Shown in pieces: positions 45,306-54,000 of a DNA stretch of 64,000 bases. A model generated the notes under the pieces. That model was not told the DNA's origin and ran no database searches. It was given only the letters and a program-made list of their open reading frames with translations. Source of the stretch: Clostridia bacterium (lineage in GTDB: Bacteria > Bacillota > Clostridia > Christensenellales > Aristaeellaceae); the NCBI GenBank assembly GCA_017519405.1, contig JAFWSH010000004.1, forward strand, positions 1 through 64,000, read 5' to 3'. The number at the start of each line of letters is the position of its first letter. Within the stretch, counting starts at the first letter, position 1. Made by a program: the position numbers and the translations under genes.

Positions 45306-45785
45306 TTATTCCTCGTGGTCCGGGTCGCCCTTGTTCTCGTTCAGCAGCCGCTGCAGCTCCTCCATGAAGGTCCCCAGGTCCGTGAACTTGCGGTACACGG
45401 CGGCGAAGCGCACATAGGCCACGTCGTTGACCTTTTTCAGCTCCGACATCACCATCTCGCCGATGCTCTCGGTGGAGATCTCCCCGTCCCCGGTGCGGTA
45501 GGCGGCCTGCTCCACCCGGGCGCACATCTCCTCGATCTGCTGGGCGCTCACCGGCAGCTTCTCGCAGGCATGGAGCATGCCCATGCGCACCTTCTTGGCC
45601 TCAAAGGGTTCCCGGCGTCCGTCCCGCTTCACCACCATCAGGGGCAGGGTCTCGATCTTCTCGTAGGTGGTGAACCGGCGGCCGCAGTTGATGCACTCCC
45701 GGCGGCGGCGGATGCTGTTGCCCTCCTCCGTGGGACGGGAGTCGATCACCTTGCTCTCCATGCAGTTGCAGAATTGGCAGCGCAT
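45306..45785 (-). CDS. nrdR: transcriptional repressor NrdR
   Basis: NrdR senses ATP/dATP and represses ribonucleotide reductase genes. The 159-residue protein has the zinc ribbon Cys3, Cys6, Cys31 and Cys34 (MRCQFC and CINCG), followed by the ATP-cone (LMVVKRDGRREPF, residues 48-138). It lies 21 bases after the repeat protein gene and downstream of xylB, so it may share their transcript. No NrdR-box was found in the window by eye. Confidence 0.96.
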   Translation of the reverse strand: MRCQFCNCMESKVIDSRPTEEGNSIRRRRECINCGRRFTTYEKIETLPLMVVKRDGRREPFEAKKVRMGMLHACEKLPVSAQQIEEMCARVEQAAYRTGDGEISTESIGEMVMSELKKVNDVAYVRFAAVYRKFTDLGTFMEELQRLLNENKGDPDHEE

Positions 45786-45806
45786 CTCTCTCCTTTTCCC
45801 CCTGAT

Positions 45807-46157
45807 TCAGGGCTCCTGCGGTTCTTCGGGTTGTTCGGGTTGTTCGGGTTGTTCAGGCTCTTCCTGTTCAAAGTCGAAAGACAGCACCGGCACATCCGCC
45901 TGCACGCCGTAGACCCGGCCGGGCTTGGGCTCCTCCTCCGGCGCGGTGCCGGCGGTCTCCTGCCCGTGGAGCAGCTGGCCCATCCGGCGCTGGAGCGCGT
46001 CGGCCCCCGCCGCGATCCGCTCGTCGATGTCCGTCCGGTCCAGGATCTCCTGGCCCTTCCGCTTCACCGCCCGGGCCGCCTCCACCAGCTTCTCGTCGAT
46101 GTCTGTCCGGTCCAGCAGCTCCTGGACCCGTTTGCCCGCCTCATCCAGCAGTCCCAT
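45807..46157 (-). CDS. small acidic protein with internal repeats, unknown function
   Basis: The gene encodes 116 residues. The N-terminal ~50 contain two copies of a helical unit built on LLDRTDIDEKL and ILDRTDIDERI, about 24 residues apart. The C-terminal 18 residues are a Glu/Gln/Pro tract (EQPEQPEQPEEP) encoded by a 9-bp tandem repeat. No signal peptide or membrane segment is seen. The ribosome site GGGAGG supports the start. I recognise no family. It lies between xylB and nrdR. Confidence 0.7.
   Translation of the reverse strand: MGLLDEAGKRVQELLDRTDIDEKLVEAARAVKRKGQEILDRTDIDERIAAGADALQRRMGQLLHGQETAGTAPEEEPKPGRVYGVQADVPVLSFDFEQEEPEQPEQPEQPEEPQEP
45825..45860. repeat. 9-bp tandem repeat inside the acidic protein gene
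   Basis: TTCGGGTTG occurs three times perfectly and once with changes. It encodes the Glu-Gln-Pro tail on the minus strand, and copy number could vary by slippage without a frameshift. Confidence 0.75.
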
Positions 46158-46177
46158 GGTGCCACACCTCCCTGTGC

Positions 46178-47707
46178 TCAGCCGTCAATGGCCGCCAGCG
46201 CCTTGAACACCGCCCGGTTGGCGGGATACAGCGCCCGGTAGACCTCATAGATCTTCGCATACTTGGGCATGTTCTCGGCGATGGGCTGCTGGGCCGGGTT
46301 CTGGTGGATCATGGCGCGGCAGGCGGCCTGCACCGTGGGGTACAGTCCGGCGCCTACCCCCGCCAGGATGGCCACGCCCAGGGCCGGGCCCTCGGTGTTC
46401 ACCGTGGTGGCCACCGGGCAGCCGAAGACGTCCGCCAGCATCTGCCGCCACAGCGGGGACCGTCCGCCGCCGCCGCAGGCCAGCATCTCCGCCGGCTCAA
46501 CCCCCATCTCCCGCAGCACCCCCAGGCAGTCCGCCAGGGAGTAGGTGACGCCCTCCATCACCGCCCGCAGCAGGTCCCGGCGGGTGTGCATGGCGGAGAG
46601 GCCGAAGAACATGCCCCGGCAGTCCGCGTCCAGGTGGGGCGTGCGCTCGCCCATGAGGTAGGGCGCATAGAGCAGCTTGTTGGCCCCGATGGGGGACAGG
46701 GCGGCCTCCTTGTTCAGCAGGTCGTAGGGATCCACGCCCATCTGGGCGGCGGCGTCCTTCTCCGCGGCGCAGAAGTTGTCCCGGAACCACTTCAGGGACA
46801 GCCCGGCGCCCTGGGTCACGCCCATCACGTGCCAGGCTCCCGGCACGGCGCAGCAGAAGGTGTGCACCCGTCCCTTGGGGTCGATGGCCAGCTTGTCGGT
46901 GTGGGCGAAGACCACGCCGGAGGTGCCGATGGTGGTGAAGGCCTTGCCGTCCTCCACCACGCCGGTGCCCACGGCCGCCGCGGCGTTGTCGCCGGCGCCG
47001 CCCACCACCAGGGTGTCGGTGGACAGGCCCGTCACCTGGGCCGCCTCGGGGGAGATGTGGCCGGTGATCTCCGGGCTCTCATACACCCGGGCCAGCAGCC
47101 CCTCGTCGATGTCCAGGATCCGCAGCAGCTCCCCGGACCAGCGGCGGTTGGGCACGTCCAGCATCTGCATACCGCTGGCGTCGCTGACCTCCGTGGCGAA
47201 ATCCCCGGTGAGGCGATAGCGCACATAGTCCTTGGGCAGCAAAATGTGAGCACACCGGGCATAGAGCTCCGGCTCGTTGTTCCGGACCCACAGGAGCTTG
47301 GAGAGGGTGAAGCCCGTCAGCGCCGGGTTGGCGGTGATGGCGATCAGCTTCTCCTTGCCCACCTTCTCGTGGATCTCGTCGCACTCCTTCGCCGTGCGCT
47401 GGTCGCACCAGATGATGGAGCGGCGCAGCACATTGCCCTCCTTGTCCAGCATCACCAGGCCGTGCATCTGGCCGGAGATCCCCAGGCCCACCACGTCCTT
47501 CTTGTCCACGCCGCTCTTCTCCAGCACGCCGCGGATGGTGGCCACCGCCGCGTTGTACCAGTCCAGCGGATCCTGCTCCGCCCAGCCGTTATGGGGCTGA
47601 TACATGGGGTACTCCACAGTGCAGGACGCCTGTGCGCGGCCCTCCTGGTCAAAGAGCACGGTTTTGGTGCCGGAGGTGCCCAGGTCGATGCCCAATACAT
47701 ATTTCAT
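46178..47707 (-). CDS. xylB: xylulokinase
   Basis: This FGGY-family kinase of 509 residues phosphorylates D-xylulose for entry into the pentose phosphate pathway. The N-terminus has the phosphate loop GIDLGTSGTKTVLFD. SGQMHGLV and GGGGRSPLWRQMLAD are further signatures. The GH39 gene could supply xylose. It has a perfect consensus promoter, unlike most genes here, and is divergent from the motor operon. xylA is not in the window. Confidence 0.95.
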   Translation of the reverse strand: MKYVLGIDLGTSGTKTVLFDQEGRAQASCTVEYPMYQPHNGWAEQDPLDWYNAAVATIRGVLEKSGVDKKDVVGLGISGQMHGLVMLDKEGNVLRRSIIWCDQRTAKECDEIHEKVGKEKLIAITANPALTGFTLSKLLWVRNNEPELYARCAHILLPKDYVRYRLTGDFATEVSDASGMQMLDVPNRRWSGELLRILDIDEGLLARVYESPEITGHISPEAAQVTGLSTDTLVVGGAGDNAAAAVGTGVVEDGKAFTTIGTSGVVFAHTDKLAIDPKGRVHTFCCAVPGAWHVMGVTQGAGLSLKWFRDNFCAAEKDAAAQMGVDPYDLLNKEAALSPIGANKLLYAPYLMGERTPHLDADCRGMFFGLSAMHTRRDLLRAVMEGVTYSLADCLGVLREMGVEPAEMLACGGGGRSPLWRQMLADVFGCPVATTVNTEGPALGVAILAGVGAGLYPTVQAACRAMIHQNPAQQPIAENMPKYAKIYEVYRALYPANRAVFKALAAIDG

Positions 47708-47743
47708 GACGGTGATCCCCTTTCCTGTGGCCGATTTTTCTTC

Positions 47744-47772
47744 ATTATACGCGTCCGGGAATGGAATGTCAA
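47744..47772 (-). promoter_or_regulatory. consensus promoter of xylB
   Basis: On the minus strand a perfect TTGACA and a perfect TATAAT are separated by 17 bases, 37 bases before the start. Such a strong promoter suggests repression when xylose is absent. No XylR site was recognised. Confidence 0.85.
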
Positions 47773-47818
47773 CGCCGCGGCGGCCCTCCGGCGCAAAATC
47801 TGGTCAGTTCTGCAAAGG

Positions 47819-47840
47819 ATTGTTACAGCATTGTTACAAT
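47819..47840. promoter_or_regulatory. tandem ATTGTTACA motif between xylB and the motor operon
   Basis: ATTGTTACA occurs at 47819 and again at 47830, 11 bp apart (one helical turn). The second copy extends to the palindrome ATTGTTACAAT. It lies just upstream of the plus-strand promoter and within reach of the xylB promoter. Confidence 0.4.
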
Positions 47841-47846
47841 TGATGG

Positions 47847-47875
47847 TGGACTTTTGTGCGGAATTCGTGTACAAT
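47847..47875 (+). promoter_or_regulatory. promoter of the ZorAB-like operon
   Basis: TGGACT and TACAAT are separated by 17 bases. The GTG start codon is 38 bases downstream. Confidence 0.5.
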
Positions 47876-47913
47876 GGCGGAGAGACTGAATTCAACGGAG
47901 GGGGGATTGTCCC

Positions 47914-49428
47914 GTGGCAGCGTTCTGGGAGCAAGTGAAAGCCTTCTTCAGCGCCATCCCCAGCAATCTGACGGACTGGCTGATTTACGGCGCCATCGCG
48001 GTGGTGACGGTGATCGGCGTGGTCCGGTGTCTGATCCCCCTGTGGCAGACCACCGCCAGCCTGCGCCGGGCCATCCACCGGCTGCAGGACCATGCGGGAG
48101 AGCAGACGACGCGGCCGGTGTGGCAGGAGCCCCGTTTCCTGGGGAAGCGGCTGAAGGGCTGCTGGCTCCGGTTTCTGCAGAATGCCCTGCAGCTGGACCG
48201 GCGGGGCCTCCCCTGCGCGGTGGAGGACTACATCAACGACGACACGGTGACCCACGGCCCCGGCAACGCCCAGCTGGCGGAGCTCATCCCCAACCTGCTC
48301 ACCTCCCTGGGCATCCTGGGCACCTTCCTGGGCATGACCCGGGGCCTGGCGGGGCTCAACACCACGGACACCCAGGCCATGATGGGCGGCATCCAGACCC
48401 TGATCAACGGCATGCGCTTCGCCTTCGGCACCTCCGTGGCGGGCGTGTCCTGCTCCCTGGTGTTCAACATGCTCAACCGCATCTCCCAGGGCTCCAGCTA
48501 CCGGGCGGTGGACGACTTTGTGGAGAGCTTCACCCAGCTGGCCATGGAGCGGCCGCTGGACAACGATGTGCAGCTCATCTGCCAGAACGAGGACCGCAAC
48601 CACCTGCTGGGGGAGGTAACGGAGAACGTCTCCGGGCGCATGGCCACCTCCATCGAGCTGGCCATCGGCCGGGCCATGGCCCCCATGGCCTCCTCCATGG
48701 ACAACTTCCTGCGCAGCGCCACCCAGACCCAGGTGGCGGGCATGCAGCACATGGTGGACAGCTTCATCCGGAGCCTCAGCGCCTCCATGGGGGGCCAGTT
48801 CCTGGAGCTGGGCCGGACCCTGAACGAGGTCAACCAGCAGCAGCAGGTCTCGGCGGAGCGGCTGAACCAGACCATCGCCGCCGCCCAGTCCATCACCACC
48901 GACGTCATCCGCCTCAACGCGGTGTCCACGGACATCATCCAGCACTTTGAGCACTATGTCAGCGAGCTGACAGCGGCCCGGAACCGGGACGAGGGCTTCG
49001 AGGCCAGCGCCGCCAGCCTGCTCACCAGCATGGAGGCCGCCGCCCGGGACCAGAGCACCCTGATCACCTCCCTCCAGGAGGCCCAGGCACAGCTGGGCAA
49101 GGCGGTGGCGGACTTCCAGCGCCAGGGCAGCGGCGCCCTTACCGCCCTGCAGGAGGCCGGCGAGGGCAGCAAGGCCTCCCTGGAGACCGCCTGCAGCACC
49201 CTCTCCGCCCGCTGCGCCGATTTCGCCGGCGAGGTGGGGAAGATCTCCGCCTCCCTCACCGGCTTTGAGCAGGGGATGCAGCGGCTCACCGGCCTGATGG
49301 AGCAGCAGGCAAAGCAGCAGGCCGGGGACGGGGAGACCGCCCGGGTCCTCTCCCGGCTCCAGCAGACCCTCCACGCCATACAGGCCTCCCTGGGGGGTGC
49401 CGGCGGCGAAACCGGGGAGGAGGCCTGA
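47914..49428 (+). CDS. ZorA-like MotA/TolQ/ExbB-family proton-channel protein with long coiled-coil tail
   Basis: The protein has 504 residues. A helix at about 22-45 is followed by a cytoplasmic segment and then the MotA/ExbB channel helices (IPNLLTSLGILGTFLGMTRGLAG at about 125-148 and FAFGTSVAGVSCSLVFNML at about 170-188). The remaining ~300 residues are a predicted coiled coil in the cytoplasm. This long tail is typical of ZorA, the motor subunit of the Zorya anti-phage system, and not of MotA or ExbB. GTG with GGAGGGG upstream is the start. It is followed 3 bases later by the ZorB-like gene. No ZorC, ZorD or ZorE gene is adjacent. Confidence 0.85.
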   Translation: MAAFWEQVKAFFSAIPSNLTDWLIYGAIAVVTVIGVVRCLIPLWQTTASLRRAIHRLQDHAGEQTTRPVWQEPRFLGKRLKGCWLRFLQNALQLDRRGLPCAVEDYINDDTVTHGPGNAQLAELIPNLLTSLGILGTFLGMTRGLAGLNTTDTQAMMGGIQTLINGMRFAFGTSVAGVSCSLVFNMLNRISQGSSYRAVDDFVESFTQLAMERPLDNDVQLICQNEDRNHLLGEVTENVSGRMATSIELAIGRAMAPMASSMDNFLRSATQTQVAGMQHMVDSFIRSLSASMGGQFLELGRTLNEVNQQQQVSAERLNQTIAAAQSITTDVIRLNAVSTDIIQHFEHYVSELTAARNRDEGFEASAASLLTSMEAAARDQSTLITSLQEAQAQLGKAVADFQRQGSGALTALQEAGEGSKASLETACSTLSARCADFAGEVGKISASLTGFEQGMQRLTGLMEQQAKQQAGDGETARVLSRLQQTLHAIQASLGGAGGETGEEA

Positions 49429-49431
49429 GCC

Positions 49432-50463
49432 ATGGCCAGAATGCACGCCCACAACCGGCGCGCGGGCCGGGGCAGCAGCGGCGCCTACTGGATCAGCTAC
49501 TCCGACATCATGGCCGCCCTGGTGCTGGTCTTCGTGCTCTTCATCGTCTTCAACCTCTACCAGTACAACGAACTGATCCAGATCAAAACCAACGAGCTGA
49601 ACGAGAAGCAGTCCCTCCTGGACGAGCAGCAGGGCATCCTCATCGTCCAGCAGCAGCAGCTGGATACCCAGTCCGCCGAGCTGGAGCAGCTGCGCATCGA
49701 CCTGGGGGCCAAGGAGAGCGAGCTGCAGGCCCAGACCATCATCCTCATCGGCCAGCAGCAGGAGCTGGAGAACGCCCGCATCAGCCTGGCCGCCAAGGAG
49801 ACGGAGCTGCAGCAGCTCCAGCTCCAGCTGCAGAGCCAGCAGGAGGCCTTCCGTCTCAAGACCGCGGAGCTGTCGGCCATGGTGGGCGTGCGGGCGGAGA
49901 TCGTGGCGGAGCTGGGTCAGGCCCTGGCGGACAACCACCTGGACGCCACCATCGACGCCGACGGCAACATCACCCTCCGGGCCGCCGTGTTCTTCAAGTC
50001 CGGCTCCTACGACATCCTGGACGAGGGCAAGGCCATGCTCAACGAGTTCCTGCCCGTCTACCTGGACGTGCTGCTGCGGCCGGAGTACGCGGATTTCCTG
50101 GGGGAGATCATCGTGGAGGGCCACACGGACTCCGACGGCGACTATGTGAAGAACCTCCGCCTCAGCCAGAACCGGGCCCTGGCAGTGGTGATCTACTGCC
50201 TGGACACCGTCAGCCCCGCCCAGCGCGCCAAGCTCCAGTCCATCCTCACCGCCCAGGGCCGCTCCTTCTCCGACCTGAAATACTACACCGACGCCGTCGG
50301 CAACTCCGTGGAGGACAAGAACGCCTCCCGCCGGGTGGAGTTCAAGTTTACCCTCCGGGATGCCGAGATGATCGAAGAGATGAACCAGATCCTGCAGCAG
50401 AGCGGATCCGGCACGGTCGTCGAGGTGGCTCCCACCCCACAACCCTCAGAAAGCGGGAATTGA
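49432..50463 (+). CDS. ZorB-like MotB/OmpA-type stator protein
   Basis: The protein has 343 residues. A short basic N-terminus is followed by one helix containing the ion-carrying Asp25 (YWISYSDIMAALVLVFVLF), a Gln/Glu/Leu-rich coiled coil (about 50-150) and an OmpA-like peptidoglycan-binding domain (about 175-305; IIVEGHTDSDGDYVKNLRLSQ, then ASRRVEFKF). The arrangement matches ZorB. The coiled coil before the OmpA domain is longer than in typical MotB plugs. It pairs with the ZorA-like protein to form an ion-driven motor anchored in the wall. Confidence 0.87.
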   Translation: MARMHAHNRRAGRGSSGAYWISYSDIMAALVLVFVLFIVFNLYQYNELIQIKTNELNEKQSLLDEQQGILIVQQQQLDTQSAELEQLRIDLGAKESELQAQTIILIGQQQELENARISLAAKETELQQLQLQLQSQQEAFRLKTAELSAMVGVRAEIVAELGQALADNHLDATIDADGNITLRAAVFFKSGSYDILDEGKAMLNEFLPVYLDVLLRPEYADFLGEIIVEGHTDSDGDYVKNLRLSQNRALAVVIYCLDTVSPAQRAKLQSILTAQGRSFSDLKYYTDAVGNSVEDKNASRRVEFKFTLRDAEMIEEMNQILQQSGSGTVVEVAPTPQPSESGN

Positions 50464-50466
50464 TCC

Positions 50467-50916
50467 GTGAAATATGCCGCCATCTTCCTGACCCTGGTGT
50501 TCCTGGCCGGCGCGGCCTGCGCGGGCTATCTCTGGCTGACCTGCGATGTGAGCGCCGTCTCCTCGGGGGTCGTGGCCCGGGAGGCCGCCGCCGACCCGGA
50601 GCTGTTCGCGTCCCTGAAGGCCGCCCACAGCGACGAGATCACCGGGGACATCAGCGGCTACGTCTTCTACACCTGGTCGGTGAAGATCACCAACAGCACC
50701 TTTGTGGACATCGAGCAGGCGGAGTGCCGCCTGAGCCTCCTGCCGGGGGACGTGTGCCAGGTGCCCGCCGCCGACAGCCCCGGCATTCCGGCCCGCTCGG
50801 AGGGCACCCTCACCGTCACCGCCCTCACCCGGGTCAACACCACCCCGGTCCGGGAGGCCACCGTCTCCTGGTACCTCTGGGGCCACCCCGCCTTTGCCCC
50901 CCTGACCCTCCACTGA
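50467..50916 (+). CDS. small exported protein of the ZorAB-like operon
   Basis: This 149-residue protein has a signal peptide or anchor (about residues 4-22, FLTLVFLAGAACAGYLWL) and then a compact beta-rich domain resembling an immunoglobulin-like fold (YTWSVKITNSTFVDIEQAECRL, TVTALTRVNTTPVREATVSWYLW). The GTG start is 3 bases after the ZorB-like stop, and a terminator follows 2 bases after its own stop codon region, so it is the third and last gene of the operon. I do not know this family. Its place suggests an outer partner of the motor. Confidence 0.78.
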   Translation: MKYAAIFLTLVFLAGAACAGYLWLTCDVSAVSSGVVAREAAADPELFASLKAAHSDEITGDISGYVFYTWSVKITNSTFVDIEQAECRLSLLPGDVCQVPAADSPGIPARSEGTLTVTALTRVNTTPVREATVSWYLWGHPAFAPLTLH

Positions 50917-50938
50917 AGCCGGCCCCGCCGGCTTTTTT
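50916..50938 (+). terminator. terminator of the ZorAB-like operon
   Basis: AAGCCGG pairs with CCGGCTT around a five-base loop and is followed by six Ts. It closes the three-gene unit. Confidence 0.85.
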
Positions 50939-50992
50939 GCTGCAGGGCTTCAGCCCCCATTTCCCAAATTATGCAAAACCCCGGTCAGCCGG

Positions 50993-51021
50993 TTGCGTTC
51001 CGTCTGCCGGCATTGTATAAT
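50993..51021 (+). promoter_or_regulatory. promoter of the LRR protein gene
   Basis: TTGCGT and a perfect TATAAT are separated by 17 bases. The start codon is 48 bases downstream with the ribosome site GGAAGGAGG. Confidence 0.75.
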
Positions 51022-51068
51022 GGACCCAGAGAAAGCCTGTACAGACCCCATCGGAAGGAGGAAACCCC

Positions 51069-54000
51069 ATGCGCCGATGCTTCCTTTTGCTGTTGATGCT
51101 CTGCCTTCTGTGGACGCTCCCGGCCGGGGCGGACCCGGCGGATTTCGACTTTGACGCGGAGAAGGGCACCCTCAACGCCACCGGCCTCACCGGGGACGTG
51201 GTGGTCCCCGCCGAGATCGACGGCGTGGCGGTCACCGCCCTGAGCCGCAGCATCTTCCGCAGCGATGACAGCCTCACCTCCCTGGTGCTGCCCGAGGGCA
51301 TCCGGGTGCTGGACTACTGCGTGGCCTTCGACAAAAACCTCACCAGCCTGACCCTCCCGGCCGGGCTCCAGGTGGTGCGCAACGGCAGTCTCCAGAGCCT
51401 GTCCGCCCTGGAGGAGATCACCTTCCCGGCCTCGGTGCGCTCCCTGGGCACGGGACTGCTCAGCGGCGCCGGCGCCATCCGCCGCATCGTCTTCCTGGGC
51501 CCCTGCCCTGTCATGGAGGGGGGCTTTGCGCCGGTGAACCGGGATGCGGTGATCCAGGTGCCGGACGACCAGCTGGAGGCCTACCGGGCAGCCTTCGCCG
51601 CCATCGGGGTCACCAACCCGGTGGAGGGCAGCGGCCGCAGCGCCGTGATCCCCGAGCCCCTCTTCGTCCGGGAGGACTACACCTTTGACCCCCAGACCGG
51701 CACCATCACCGCCTACAGCGGCAGGGACCCGGTGCTGGAGATCCCGGATACCATCGACGGCGTTCCGGTGCAGGCCATCGGCCGCCGGGCCTTCTACAAC
51801 AAGAGCTTCCTGCTCTACATCCACCTGCCCGACAGCATCCGGCGGGTGGAGGAGGAGGCCTTCGCCGCCAGCTCCATCGACTATGTCAACATGCCCGCCT
51901 CCCTGGAGGTGCTGGAAAACCGCGCCTGGAAGGGCATCACCACCTCCGGGCACCTGGTGCTCCCCGAGGGTCTCACCCACATCGGGGACGAGGCCTTCAA
52001 CGGCTGCAACGGCTACCGGAGCGTCACCTTCCCCGCCGCCCTGGCCGAGATCGGCGAGAACGCCTTCGACTACTGCTCCTTCACCCGCATGACCTTCCTG
52101 GGGGAGACGCCGCCCCGGATGGCGGAGCACCCCTTCGGCACCCACCAGCTGCTGAAGCACCTCAGCACAGCCTACGTTCCCTGCCGGCTCTCCCCGGAGC
52201 AGCTCCGGGCCTGGGAGGAGGCCTTCGCGCCCATGGGCTTCGAGGCCCTGAGCGTCTTCCGGACGGACCCCGGCGACGCGGGCCTGGCCGCCTTTGTGGG
52301 CCCCGGCCTGCCGGAGGAGCAGGCGGCGGAGTACAACCGGGAGGGCTACCTCACCGCCTGCTCCGCCACTGTCCCGGAGGTCACCCCCTTCGCCGCCCTG
52401 AACTGGCGGGACGTGGGCTTTGTCCGCACCGTGGGCCTGGGCCCGGGGGCCTTCAAGGGCAGCCGGACCATCCGCAGTTTCTGGCCCACCCACACGGGCT
52501 GGTTCACGGAGATCGGGGACGAGGCCTTTGCCGACAGCACCCTCGCCTGGTTCGAGCCCTTTGACAGCATCACCGTCATCGGGGCGGAGGCCTTCCGGGG
52601 CTGCGCCGGCCTGACGGATTTCCAGCTGCCCCCCTTCCTCACCACCCTGGGGTCCGGCGCCCTGCGGGACTGCACCGGCATCACGGAGCTGACCCTCCCC
52701 GCCAGCCTTGTCTCCATCGGGCCGGAGGCCTTTGCGGGCTGCACCGGCCTTACCCGCGTCGTCATCCGGTGCGACCCTGACCTGATCCCCGAGGGCTCCT
52801 TCCCCGGCGTCCGGGACATCCTGCTGCCCGCCGACGCCACCGATGCCCAGGTGGCCGACCTCAGCCGGAAGCTGGGCCGGGCCTGGAACGATCCCCTCCT
52901 CCGGGAGGGGGAGACCCCTGCCGCCCCCATCCCCATGACCGCCCAGCCCACCGATCCCGCCCTCTTCGAGGTGGATCCGGAGGGCACTCTCACCCGCTAC
53001 CTGGGGACAGAGGCGGACGTGGTGGTGCCCCGGGAGGTGGGGGGCGTCACCGTCCGGACCATCGCCTACGGCGCCTTTGACAGCTGCCGGGACTACACCG
53101 ACGCCGACGTATACTCCAACCGCACCAGCTGGACCCATCTGCGCAGCGTGGTGCTGCCGGAGACCGTCACGGAGATCGCCGACAGCGCCTTCAGCTATTG
53201 CCAGCAGCTGGAGACCTTCATCTGCTACGGCCCCCTCGCCTCCACCGGCCGGGGCACCTTCCGCCTCTGCCGGAGCCTGCAGCAGGCCATCTTCGTCAAC
53301 GGCACGGGCAGAATCGACAATTACGCCTTCGAGGGCACCGACAGCCTCACCACCGTCTGGGTGCCCAACACCCTGGAATACCTGGGGGACAGCGCCTTTG
53401 TCCGCAGCGGCATCCGCAGCTGGCGGGTGGACGCCGTCACCCTGGGGGACCTCCCCTTCAACAGCTGCCCCAACCTGGAGGCGCTGCACTTCACCGCCCG
53501 GGTGGCCAACGTGGCCCGGAACCCGGTGTGGCAGTGCCCGAACCTGTCCCTGATCTGCTACGAGACCACGGACCTGGGCTTCGTGCCCCGGGACGGCTTG
53601 GCCTCCCAGACGGCATCTGAGGTCACCGTCCGGGTGCCCCCGGAGACGGACGAGGAGAACCGGAACAAGGCCAGCCGCAGCACCCTGATGTGGGGCAGCG
53701 GCACCGCCGTCCTGGTGGCTGAGGCCTGCCCCGACCCGGCGGAGGCGATGCCCGATGTGGCGGCGCTGCTGGCCTGGTACGCGGAGCACCCCGTGGTCCT
53801 GCCCGAGCCAGAGCCCACCCCGGCGCCCCGGGTGGCCGCCCCCGTGGGGGAGGCCGGCGCCCCCTACCTGGGCACCTGGGTGCTGGAGAGCATTGCCATG
53901 GGCGAGACGGTCCACAGCGCCGCCGACTTCGGCATGGACCTGCGCATCACCCTCATGGACACCGGGGAGGCCCTCACTTCCTCGGAGAACAGCACCGAGG

